Source of the DNA: Solirubrobacterales bacterium
GTDB lineage: Bacteria > Actinomycetota > Thermoleophilia > Solirubrobacterales > Solirubrobacteraceae
Assembly (NCBI GenBank): GCA_016215085.1
Contig: JACRMD010000300.1
Span: 1-12,540, forward strand
DNA: 12,540 bases
Reading direction: 5' to 3'
The translations under genes were made by a program, and so were the position numbers. This document shows positions 6,692 to 12,540 of the stretch, piece after piece. Under the pieces are notes generated by a model. It saw only the letters and a program-made list of their open reading frames with translations. It searched no databases and had not been told where the DNA came from. How positions within the stretch are numbered: the stretch's first letter is position 1; each line of letters starts with the position of its first letter.

Positions 6692-6719
6692 GGGTCTGGA
6701 CCCCAGCCGCCTAGGCGGC
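6692..6719 (-). terminator. Two small dyads at the end of the GT2-TPR gene
   Basis: GCCGCCTAGGCGGC (6706-6719) is a perfect 14-nt palindrome with the TAG stop codon at its centre. GGGT-CTGG-ACCC (6692-6703) is a second small hairpin just after it in the direction of transcription. There is no U-tract. They may serve as a weak GC-rich terminator before the flaG promoter. Confidence 0.4.
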
Positions 6720-9140
6720 CGCCCGCTCCAGCTGCTCGGCCTCGGCGCGGAACATCGCCGCGTCCTCGGGGAGCTCCTGCCGCTCGGCGACCAGCGCCAG
6801 CCCGCGGAACGCGCGCACGTCGGGGCCCTCGGTCTCGACGACGCTGATCCACTCGTCGGCCGCGGACGCCAGGAACCCGCGGCGCAGGTACACCGTGGCC
6901 ATGAGCTCGCGGCGCTCGCGCCAGGGCAGGTCCAGCGCCTCGGCGACGGCGACGAGCCGCTCGAACGCCTCGAAGTCCTCGATGCGCGCCAGCGCCTCGA
7001 GCATCATCGCCACCAGCGGGGCCGCGCCCGCAGGGACCGTGCCCGGCCGGGCGCCGTGGCGCCACGCCTCGAACGCGGCCAGCTCCTCGTGCGCGACGCC
7101 GGACCGGCGCGCGCGCTCGACGGCGGCGTCGACCGCCGCCTCGTCGCGCTCGGCCGGGGCGAGCAGGGCGAACAGCTCGGTGCGGGCCGCGCCGTCGGCG
7201 GACGGCGCGTCGGGGTCGATCTTCGCGGCCTCGGCCGCCGCCTCGGCCAGGCGGGCCTGGCTGAGCAGCGCCTCGGCCAGCGCCAGGCGGGCGGTGTGCG
7301 CGGCGGGCTGGGCGGCGAGGACGGCGCGCAGCTCGACCTCGGCCTCCCGCACCGCGCCCGCCTCGTAGAGCGGGACGGCCAGCAGGAAGTGGCCGCCGGG
7401 AGGCATCTCGGGCACGAGCGCCCGCACGGTCTCGACGACCTCGCCGGACGGCGTGCCGCCGCGCAGCAGCAGGCGCGCGTACGGGTCGATGGGCCCGATG
7501 AAGTTCGGGTTGGCCTGCAGCGCACGGCGCAGGCAGTCCTTGGCCTCGTCGTCCTCGCCGCGGTTGGCGTGGACGGCGGCCAGCGACGTCAGCGCCAGGA
7601 AGCTGCCGGCGCCGACGGCGACGGAGTACTTCGCGGGCGCGTCGCCCATCTCCAGGCAGCGCCGGAAGCACCCGACCGCGGCGTCGGCGTCGCCCTTGCC
7701 GCTGTGGGCGACGCCCTGCTCGAAGACGACGTCGGTGAAGCCGGGCAGCAGCCGGAGGATCTCGTCGCCGGTCCTGATCGCCTCGTCGTAGTGCTCGCAG
7801 GCGTGCAGCGCCTTGACGTAGCGGGCGCTCAGCGACGGGAAGAAGCCGTAGCGGACCCGCGCCTCGTCGCCGTCGAGCTTCTGCCACGCGGTGCGGAAGT
7901 GCTCGAGCGCCTTCTGCGGCTCGCCGGCGGCGCCGTACTCCGAGCCGAGGTTGAAGTGCAGGAACGGGCTGTCGCCGCCCTCGGCGACCTGCTTCTCCAG
8001 CAGCTCGACGTTGCGCCGCGACTTCTCCTTGGCGTCGCGGACGGCGCCGAGGTAGCCGAAGTGCTCGATGCGCACGTCGGTGATCTCAAGCCGCTCCGGG
8101 ATGTCGGGCAGCTTGTGGGCGATCTGCTCGTGGATGCGGCCCGCGAACCGGTACTCGGGGCGGTTGCGGAAGACGCGCAGCGCGTTGTGGGTGACCGAGG
8201 TGCCGTCCTCGAGGTCGCCGGTGTGGTTGGTCTCGACGAGGAACATGCCCTCGCGCCACGTGCGGCCGGTGACGGCGCGCAGGCGGCCGGCGTCGCCCTC
8301 GACGAGCACCTCGTCGGCGTCCAGGAACATGAACCAGTCGCCGGTGGCGGCGTCGAAGCTCACGTTGCGGGCGGCCGAGAAGTCGCCGGTCCAGGTGTGG
8401 TGCAGCACGCGCGCGCCGAAGTCCTCGGCGATCTGCACGGTGCGGTCCGTCGAGCCGGTGTCGACGACGATGAGCTCGTCGACGGCGTCGCGGACGGCGG
8501 CCAGGCAGCGCGGCAGCATGGCCTCCTCGTCCTTGACGATCATGCACAGGCTCAGCGTCAGGCCGGTGGCGGGCCGGGCCTTCGCGGCGACGGCCTCGGC
8601 GCGGGGGCCGAGCGCGCGCAGCTCGCGCAGGACGGCCGGCGGCATCCCGGCGGGCGGGCCGTAGCCGGCCTTGCGGCGGCGCTTGCTCTCCCGCAGGTTG
8701 CGCTCGAGGTGCGGCAGCTCGCGGTCCAGGCGCTCGGCGCCCTTGAACAGCGCCTCGGCGGCGCCGAGCGCGCCCAGCTCGTAGAGCAGCACGCCCGCGA
8801 GGTTGAGGACCATCGGCTCGCGCGGGTCGTCCTCGAGGAGCTCGACCGCGGCGCGTGCGGCGACGGCGAAGGTCTCGGCCAGCGCGGCCGGGGCGACGTC
8901 GCGCGTGGCCGTCGCGTGCTCGAGCAGCACGCGGCGCGCGACGTAGCGGGTGTGGACCTCGCCGATGGAGGCGGTGTCCTCGAAGAGCTTCTGCCAGCCG
9001 CGGAGGTCGCGGGCACGCAGGAGGCCGTCCGCGCGGCGGACGATCTGGGAGATCTGGCCCGGGCCGGCCGCCGGGACGGCGGGACGGGTGGGCGTGTCGG
9101 GCGCCGGCGCACCGGCCGACTGCACGAGGCGAAGCGCCAT
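6711..9140 (-). CDS. GT2 glycosyltransferase with TPR repeats, candidate flagellin glycosyltransferase
   Basis: The 809-residue protein has three parts. The N-terminal 1-190 is helical with a TPR-like unit at about 109-142. A GT-A family 2 domain starts at LSLCMIVKDEEAMLPRCL (196-213). It has DELIVVDTGSTDRTVQIAED (221-240), the nucleotide-sugar strand, and WFMFLDADEVL (269-279) with the metal-binding DAD. It continues with WTGDFSAARN (250-259), IHE (336-338) and IEHFGYLGA (358-366). From about 390 to the end are TPR-like helices, such as FLHFNLGSEYGAAGEPQKAL (393-412). Proteins of this design transfer sugars to peptides or proteins; SunS is a characterised GT2 of related layout. No signal peptide or membrane segment is seen, so it should act in the cytoplasm. 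The ATG at 9140 has AGGAG 5 nt upstream and its own FliA-type promoter. Lying among flaG, fliD and the flagellar sigma gene, it probably glycosylates flagellin; the target is inferred. Confidence 0.85.
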   Translation of the reverse strand: MALRLVQSAGAPAPDTPTRPAVPAAGPGQISQIVRRADGLLRARDLRGWQKLFEDTASIGEVHTRYVARRVLLEHATATRDVAPAALAETFAVAARAAVELLEDDPREPMVLNLAGVLLYELGALGAAEALFKGAERLDRELPHLERNLRESKRRRKAGYGPPAGMPPAVLRELRALGPRAEAVAAKARPATGLTLSLCMIVKDEEAMLPRCLAAVRDAVDELIVVDTGSTDRTVQIAEDFGARVLHHTWTGDFSAARNVSFDAATGDWFMFLDADEVLVEGDAGRLRAVTGRTWREGMFLVETNHTGDLEDGTSVTHNALRVFRNRPEYRFAGRIHEQIAHKLPDIPERLEITDVRIEHFGYLGAVRDAKEKSRRNVELLEKQVAEGGDSPFLHFNLGSEYGAAGEPQKALEHFRTAWQKLDGDEARVRYGFFPSLSARYVKALHACEHYDEAIRTGDEILRLLPGFTDVVFEQGVAHSGKGDADAAVGCFRRCLEMGDAPAKYSVAVGAGSFLALTSLAAVHANRGEDDEAKDCLRRALQANPNFIGPIDPYARLLLRGGTPSGEVVETVRALVPEMPPGGHFLLAVPLYEAGAVREAEVELRAVLAAQPAAHTARLALAEALLSQARLAEAAAEAAKIDPDAPSADGAARTELFALLAPAERDEAAVDAAVERARRSGVAHEELAAFEAWRHGARPGTVPAGAAPLVAMMLEALARIEDFEAFERLVAVAEALDLPWRERRELMATVYLRRGFLASAADEWISVVETEGPDVRAFRGLALVAERQELPEDAAMFRAEAEQLERAAA

Positions 9141-9172
9141 GGGACTCCTCTGGAGGGACGGGGTCGTCCCGA

Positions 9173-9200
9173 TCGTCGGCCGGGCGCCGAGGCGCTTGAG
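9173..9200 (-). promoter_or_regulatory. FliA/sigma-28-type promoter of the GT2-TPR glycosyltransferase
   Basis: CTCAAG (9200-9195), 14 nt, then GCCGACGA (9180-9173), the best match of the four to GCCGATAA. The expected +1 near 9166 leaves a short leader of about 26 nt with a strong AGGAG. Imperfect symmetry GGGAC (9155-9159) / GTCCC (9166-9170) lies over the start site, like the palindrome at the fliS promoter. From the -10 box onward the sequence is very similar to that of the fliS promoter. Confidence 0.8.
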
Positions 9201-9368
9201 CGAGCGGGTCACCACGAGCCTTGAGGTCGGCTGGCCGCCCTGCGCGGTGGCGGCCGCCCGTCGACGCGCGTGCGCGGGTTCCTCCCACGCGTGCGCACCG
9301 GCGCGCGTCGATCGTCCACGTCCCCTTGCGCAGGTTTCCGCACGTTCCGTGCAGGTTTGGACGCCGGC

Positions 9369-9425
9369 ATCCCCAGAAGTGGGGATGGACACCCTGGACC
9401 CATGTCCACCACAGGTGGGTATCCA
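9369..9425. repeat. Cluster of dyads upstream of the flagellar sigma gene
   Basis: CATCCCC-AGAAGT-GGGGATG (9368-9387) is a perfect 7-bp inverted repeat. It is followed by nested symmetry: CTGGA (9394-9398) with TCCAG (9422-9426), and CCACC-ACA-GGTGG (9407-9419). The cluster ends about 60 nt before the start of the sigma gene, a suitable place for operators or for the promoter. No known operator is recognised. Confidence 0.45.
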
Positions 9426-9486
9426 GTCCGTTCGGCGCCGACCCGATACCTCCCAGCGTCCCCCCGCTGCAAGGAGCCGCAAAGCC

Positions 9487-10302
9487 GTGAAGCTCGCCAC
9501 CACCACGAAGTCGCGCCGCCTCTCCACCGAGGACACGCTCGCCCTGTGGAAGGAGTACCGCCGCACGAACGACCGCGCCGTGCGTGATCGCCTCGTGCTG
9601 ACCTTCGCCCCGCTGGTCAAGTACATCGTCTACAAGAAGGTGCGCGAGATGCCGGCGCGCTGCGAGGTGGAGGACTTCATCTCCTGCGGCCTCGAGGCGC
9701 TCATCCAGTCGATCGAGCGCTACGACCCGGCCAAGGGCGCGACGCTCGAGCAGTACGCCTGGACCCGCATCCACGGGGCCGTGCTCGACGAGCTGCGCCG
9801 CCAGGACTGGGCCCCCCGCTCGGTCCGTCGCTGGGAGCGCGACATGGAGCGTGCCGCCGACGAGTTCACCACGCTCCACGGCCGCCGCCCCAACCACCAC
9901 GAGCTCGCCGACGCGCTGGGCTGCACCGTCGAGGAGCTGCGCAAGCGCCGCGACGAGGTCACGCAGTCGGACCTGACGTCGCTCAACACGCTCGTCCTCT
10001 CCGACGACGAGACGACGATCGAGCGCATCGACACCATCGCCTCGCAGGACGTCGCCGTCGACCCGCTGCACGCGGCGGCCAAGGACCAGGCCAAGGACAA
10101 GTTCCGCGCCGCCTTCTCCCGCCTGCCGCAGCGCGAGCGCGAGGTCGCCGTCCTCCTGTACGTCAAGAACCTCACGCTGGCCGAGATCGGCGACATCCTC
10201 GGCGTGTCCGAGTCGCGCGTCTGCCAGATCCACGGGCAGCTCAAGAAGACGCTGCGCGAGCAGCTCGACGACGACGCGCCGCTCTTCCAGGCCGTCGCCT
10301 AG
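9487..10302 (+). CDS. fliA: Flagellar sigma factor FliA/WhiG (sigma-28 family)
   Basis: A group 3 sigma factor that directs RNA polymerase to flagellar promoters. The 271-residue protein (typical 235-280) starts with RLSTEDTLALWKEYRR (11-26), the LWxxY motif of the family. Region 2 follows (VLTFAPLVKYIV, 37-48; GLEALIQSIERYDPAKGATL, 68-87). The diagnostic run WTRIHGAVLDELRRQDWAPR (92-111), then SVRR, corresponds to RIRGAIIDELRxxDWxPRSVR. Region 3 covers about 112-165. Region 4 (LPQREREVAVLLYVKNLTLA, 213-232, then EIGDILGVSESRVCQIH) is the -35-binding helix-turn-helix. The GTG at 9487 has AAGGAG 10 nt upstream; an in-frame ATG at 9385 lacks a ribosome site and would read through the dyads. It is a single gene, the only plus-strand one, and its likely targets are the four promoters listed here. 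Confidence 0.96.
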   Translation: MKLATTTKSRRLSTEDTLALWKEYRRTNDRAVRDRLVLTFAPLVKYIVYKKVREMPARCEVEDFISCGLEALIQSIERYDPAKGATLEQYAWTRIHGAVLDELRRQDWAPRSVRRWERDMERAADEFTTLHGRRPNHHELADALGCTVEELRKRRDEVTQSDLTSLNTLVLSDDETTIERIDTIASQDVAVDPLHAAAKDQAKDKFRAAFSRLPQREREVAVLLYVKNLTLAEIGDILGVSESRVCQIHGQLKKTLREQLDDDAPLFQAVA

Positions 10303-10307
10303 TGGGC

Positions 10308-10330
10308 CGCCGCTACCGCTGGTAGCGGCG
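10308..10330. terminator. Perfect 10-bp hairpin between the convergent sigma and flhX genes
   Basis: CGCCGCTACC (10308-10317), loop GCT, GGTAGCGGCG (10321-10330) is a perfect inverted repeat. It starts 6 nt after the sigma stop codon, and on the other strand it contains the last five codons and the TAG of flhX. It would form a stable hairpin in both transcripts, so it is a candidate bidirectional terminator. No U-tract is seen on either side. Confidence 0.65.
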
Positions 10331-10591
10331 CTTGCGGTCCAGGTCGTAGGCCCACACGAGGGTCTCGGCCACGGCCGCGTAGAGCTCGGGCGGGACCTCC
10401 TGCTCGAGCTCCAGGCGCGCGAGGGCCTCGACGAGCGCCGGCTCGTCGCGGACGGGGACACCGCTCTCGCGCGCCAGCTCCAGGATGCGGTCGGCCACGA
10501 GGCCCGCGCCGGAGGCCGTGACCTTCGGCGCGCCACCCGCCTCCTTGTCGTAGCGCAGGGCGATCGCCCGCCTGCGCCTAGGCGGAGGCAC
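10313..10591 (-). CDS. Stand-alone FlhB C-terminal domain protein (FlhX/YlqH type)
   Basis: The 92-residue protein matches only the cytoplasmic export-switch domain of FlhB. AIALRYDKEAGGAPKVTASG (9-28) corresponds to the segment just after the self-cleavage site NPTH of FlhB. ILELARESGVPVRDEPALVE (36-55) and VPPELYAAVAETLVWAYDLD (66-85) match the rest. It has no membrane segments and no NPTH motif, so it resembles the FlhB fragment left after cleavage. In species with such proteins, small FlhX can replace or supplement that part of FlhB in the switch from hook to filament export. The GTG at 10591-10589 overlaps the end of the FliK-like gene by 14 nt. The basic N-terminus (PRRRR) is unusual. 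The pairing with a FliK-like gene is like ylqG-ylqH of Bacillus. Confidence 0.9.
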   Translation of the reverse strand: MPPPRRRRAIALRYDKEAGGAPKVTASGAGLVADRILELARESGVPVRDEPALVEALARLELEQEVPPELYAAVAETLVWAYDLDRKRRYQR

Positions 10592-11147
10592 TGAACGTCT
10601 CCCCGCGCGGGTGGACCGTGACCTGCGTCGGCCGGCCGGTGGCGCGCTCCAGCGCCTGGGCCAGCACGGCCGCCGCCTCGCGGACGGCCTCGGCGGGCTC
10701 GCCCGCCGCCACGTGGATCGCCGCCGCGCCGGCCTCGAGCCGGACGTCCATGCGCCCGAGCGCCGGCGAGTCGTAGCGCAGCACGACCGAGCGGGCCTCG
10801 CCGGCCCGGCCGCGCGCGCCGGCCTCGCGCTCGTCGACGAAGACGCGCGCCTCCGACCCGCCGGGCAGCGCCAGCGCGTAGGCGGCCTGCGGGACCTGCT
10901 GGGCCTGCTGCTCGGGCGCCGGCCGTTCGACGATCTGCAGGTGCAGCCGCTCGCCCGAGGACTCGGCGACGCGGAGCCGCAGCACCTGGCCGGGCTCGAC
11001 GTCGTCGGGCAGCTCGGCGGCCAGCCGCACGCCCTCGAGCACGAGCGTGCGCGCGTCGAGCACCCGGCCGGTCACCGTGGCGCCGGGGCGCAGCGGGACG
11101 TCAGGCAGCATGCCGCGCAGCAGGACGAGGTCGACGGGCCCGCCCAT
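10578..11147 (-). CDS. Short FliK-like hook-length control domain protein (YlqG type)
   Basis: The 189-residue protein ends in a fold matching the C-terminal domain of FliK. SVVLRYDSPALGRMDVRLEA (120-139), then GAAAIHVAAG, corresponds to 'L.L.P..LG.v.v.i......v.f', and VREAAAVLAQALERATGRPT (155-174) to the following helix. The N-terminal half has a small beta-rich part (VTGRVLDARTLVLEGVRLAA, 25-44) and a Gln/Pro linker around 77-88. It is much shorter than classical FliK (about 375-400 residues) and has no long ruler region, so it may not measure hook length alone. The ATG at 11147 lies 2 nt after the acyltransferase stop. Overlap with flhX fits a joint role in substrate-specificity switching, since FliK acts on the FlhB C-terminal domain. 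A second, full FliK elsewhere is possible. Confidence 0.7.
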   Translation of the reverse strand: MGGPVDLVLLRGMLPDVPLRPGATVTGRVLDARTLVLEGVRLAAELPDDVEPGQVLRLRVAESSGERLHLQIVERPAPEQQAQQVPQAAYALALPGGSEARVFVDEREAGARGRAGEARSVVLRYDSPALGRMDVRLEAGAAAIHVAAGEPAEAVREAAAVLAQALERATGRPTQVTVHPRGETFSASA

Positions 11148-11149
11148 CG

Positions 11150-11851
11150 CTACCGCCAGCGCTCCAGGACCTCGGCCGAGTCGACGAGGCCGGCCACGCG
11201 CGCGGGGACGCCCTGGACGCGGTGGTGGGGCTCGACGTCGCGGGTGACGACCGCGCCCGCGGCGACGAACGCCTCCTCGCCGACCTCGACGCCCGGGGTG
11301 AGCAGGACGCCGCCGCCGACGCGGCACGCGCGGCGCAGCACGGGCGCGCGCAGCGCCTCGCCCGAGCGGGTCATCGCGTCGTCGTTCATGGTCACGACAC
11401 CCGGGCCGACGAAGACGTCGTCCTCCACGAGCGTGCCGGCGGTCAGCCACACGCCGGTCTGGACGCGCACGCGGGCGCCGACGACGGCGTCGGGCCCCAG
11501 CGCGCTGCCGCGGCCGAGCACCGACCCGGCGCCGAGGACGGCCCGCTCGCGGACGTGCGCCTGGTCGCCGACGATCGCGTCCGCGCCGATGCGCGCGCCG
11601 GCGAAGACGATGCTGCCGGCGCACAGCGTCGCGCCGTCCTCCACGACGGCCGGGCCGAGCTCCCGGCCGGCCGCCGCCGAGTGCGCGGCCAGGCGCGGGG
11701 CCCGCCCGACCACCGCGCCGTCGTCGATCGTCACGCCGGCGCCGAGCACGGTGCCGGCGTGCAGCACCACGTTGACGCCGACCGCGGCGTCGTCGGGCAC
11801 GGCGACGCCGTCGGCGACCCACAGGTTCGGCGCGCGGTCGGACTGGCGCAT
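11150..11851 (-). CDS. Left-handed beta-helix (hexapeptide) N-acyl/acetyltransferase
   Basis: The 233-residue protein is built of hexapeptide repeats. VAVPDDAAVGVNVVLHAGTV (16-35), LGAGVTIDDGAVVG (36-49), VFAGARIGADAIVGDQAHVR (82-101) and VLGAGSVLGRGSALGPDAVV (105-124) show the [LIV]-G-x4 periodicity of the beta-helix trimers. GVWLTAGTLVEDDVFVGPGV (133-152), then VTMNDDAMTR, resembles the WbpD/WlbB-type sugar N-acetyltransferases, where a similar 'TN' segment lies near the active site. The C-terminal VTRDVEPHHRVQGVPARVAG (212-231) has the usual GxPA ending. It would act in the cytoplasm on a nucleotide sugar. The ATG at 11851 shares one base with the sulfotransferase stop (TGATG) and is preceded by AGGTGG. 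Substrate cannot be told; a surface or flagellar glycan is inferred from context. Confidence 0.85.
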   Translation of the reverse strand: MRQSDRAPNLWVADGVAVPDDAAVGVNVVLHAGTVLGAGVTIDDGAVVGRAPRLAAHSAAAGRELGPAVVEDGATLCAGSIVFAGARIGADAIVGDQAHVRERAVLGAGSVLGRGSALGPDAVVGARVRVQTGVWLTAGTLVEDDVFVGPGVVTMNDDAMTRSGEALRAPVLRRACRVGGGVLLTPGVEVGEEAFVAAGAVVTRDVEPHHRVQGVPARVAGLVDSAEVLERWR

Positions 11852-12540
11852 CAGCTGCCCACCTCGTACCCGAGGTCGGCGAGGAGGTCGCCGGCGACGG
11901 CCTCGAAGCGCGCCACGTCCTCGGCGCTGAGCTGCTCGCGCCAGCGGTCGGCGATCGCCGGGTCCGGCGGCCGCGAGCGGTCCTCCTGCACCCCGGCGGC
12001 GCGCGGCCGGACCTCGGCGGCGCGCGCGTCGGCCTGCTCGTGGGCACGCAGCATCACGGGGTCGAAGTCGAGGTCGACGAACGCGCACACCTCGCGCAGG
12101 ACCGCCTCGGGATCGCGGACGAGGTGCTCGTAGCGGACCTCGAGCACGCCGTCGACCGCGGCGGCGCGGCCGGCGAGGATGCGGTCGCGCCAGTCGGCCG
12201 CCGCGGCCTCGATCGAGCCGTCCCCCGGGGCGAACGGCAGGCCGAGCACCGACGCCGCCACGCCGCGCCCGTCGCGCACCAGGTGGACGAAGCGCGCCTC
12301 GGGCAGGGCGCGCGCGATCGCGTCGAGGTGGGCGAGGTGGTCGGGCGTCTTCTCGCCCCAGCGAGGCTTGCCGAAACGCGCCGCGTAGGCCTCGAACATG
12401 CCGCGCAGGGCCGAGGTGACGTCGTCGGCGCCGCGCTCCTCGAGGTGGGCGGCCAGCACGTCCTCGTCGAAGGCGAGGTCCGGCCACGGCGGCAGGCCCG
12501 CGCGCGCCTCGACCACGCGCCGCGGCCCCGCGCCCTCCTC
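11851..12540 (-). CDS. Sulfotransferase family protein, N-terminus outside the window
   Basis: 229 codons are visible; the frame is open to the right edge, so the gene begins outside. FGKPRWGEKTPDHLAHLDAI (about 56-75 of the visible part), then ARALPEARFVHLVRDGRGVAAS (76-97), is the sulfotransferase core. GEKTP and the RDGR..S motif that binds the 3'-phosphate of PAPS are both present. EVRYEHLVRDPEAVLREVCA (about 133-152), then FVDLDF, is the following conserved block. The P-loop that binds the 5'-phosphosulfate would be in the missing N-terminus. The C-terminus IADRWREQLSAEDVARFEAV (about 196-215) fits the bacterial Sulfotransfer_3 type. It transfers sulfate to a carbohydrate or other hydroxyl. 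Coupled to the acyltransferase, it may modify a glycan on the flagellum or cell surface. Confidence 0.82.
   Translation of the reverse strand, partial: EEGAGPRRVVEARAGLPPWPDLAFDEDVLAAHLEERGADDVTSALRGMFEAYAARFGKPRWGEKTPDHLAHLDAIARALPEARFVHLVRDGRGVAASVLGLPFAPGDGSIEAAAADWRDRILAGRAAAVDGVLEVRYEHLVRDPEAVLREVCAFVDLDFDPVMLRAHEQADARAAEVRPRAAGVQEDRSRPPDPAIADRWREQLSAEDVARFEAVAGDLLADLGYEVGS

Larger units (their letters stand above)
9141..9486. other. 346-bp divergent intergenic region between the GT2-TPR and sigma genes
   Basis: No gene is supported here. The left end carries the FliA-type promoter of the GT2-TPR gene and its leader. The right half, before the sigma gene, holds several dyads (about 9369-9425) and a direct repeat GCAGGTTT (9331-9338, 9351-9358). 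The middle (about 9226-9310) is a low-complexity GCGC/CGTG-rich stretch. No clear housekeeping -35/-10 pair is recognisable for the sigma gene and no FliA-type site is found on the plus strand. Confidence 0.6.

Noticed and set aside
9220..9225. Second CTCAAG upstream of the GT2-TPR gene
   Set aside because: At 14 nt it is followed by GCTCGCTC, not CCGA; the copy at 9200-9195 fits fully.
9415..9450. Possible FliA-type autoregulatory promoter before the sigma gene (GCCGACCC on the plus strand)
   Set aside because: The segment 14 nt upstream is GGGTAT, not CTCAAG, and the sequence after CCGA does not follow the shared pattern.
9385..9486. In-frame upstream ATG start for the sigma factor
   Set aside because: No ribosome site, translation would run through the dyads, and the extra residues are Pro/Arg-rich and not family-like; GTG 9487 has AAGGAG at a suitable distance.
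1..12540. tRNA, rRNA, CRISPR array, insertion sequence or prophage
   Set aside because: No cloverleaf-like segments, regularly spaced repeats, transposase or integrase signatures were seen; composition is even across the window, with no sign of recent insertion.

Overview
The window is a flagellar gene cluster from a very GC-rich bacterium that swims with bacterial (not archaeal) flagella. Third codon positions are almost all G or C and GTG starts are used. Gene order and protein style resemble flagellated high-GC Actinomycetota, for example the Thermoleophilia/Solirubrobacterales. That placement is an inference from composition and protein character; no rRNA or other taxonomic marker is present.

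Layout from high to low coordinates, which is the transcription direction of all genes but one. (1) 12540-10313, minus strand: a sulfotransferase (its N-terminus lies outside the window), a left-handed beta-helix acyltransferase, a short FliK-like protein and a stand-alone FlhB C-terminal domain (FlhX/YlqH type), all overlapping or 2 nt apart. (2) 9487-10302, plus strand: the flagellar sigma factor FliA/WhiG (sigma-28 group), convergent with flhX over a perfect 10-bp hairpin. (3) 9140-6711, minus: an 809-residue GT2 glycosyltransferase with TPR repeats, divergent from the sigma gene across a 346-bp intergenic region. (4) 6572-4855, minus: a FlaG-like gene and fliD (filament cap). (5) 4778-4054, minus: fliS (flagellin chaperone) and a FliT/FlgN-like chaperone. 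(6) 3840-1, minus: flgB-flgC-fliE-fliF-fliG and the start of a probable fliH, i.e. proximal rod, rod/MS-ring adaptor, MS ring and switch.

The most striking signal is regulatory. Each of the four minus-strand units whose 5' end is inside the window (GT2-TPR, flaG-fliD, fliS-fliT, flgB operon) is preceded by CTCAAG, exactly 14 nt, then NCCGANNA. This is a GC-shifted version of the FliA/SigD/WhiG promoter (TAAA-N15-GCCGATAA), and similarity continues past the -10 box (CCGANNAYCRG). The cognate sigma factor is encoded between the targets. The window therefore appears to hold a sigma-28 regulator and much of its local regulon, and the regulon includes early basal-body genes and a candidate flagellin glycosyltransferase. 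A second theme is surface modification: the sulfotransferase and acyltransferase sit in one compact operon with two export/hook-control genes, and the GT2-TPR enzyme carries a sigma-28 promoter. This suggests a glycosylated, possibly acylated and sulfated, filament. No flagellin gene, flgM, RNA gene, insertion sequence or CRISPR array is seen.
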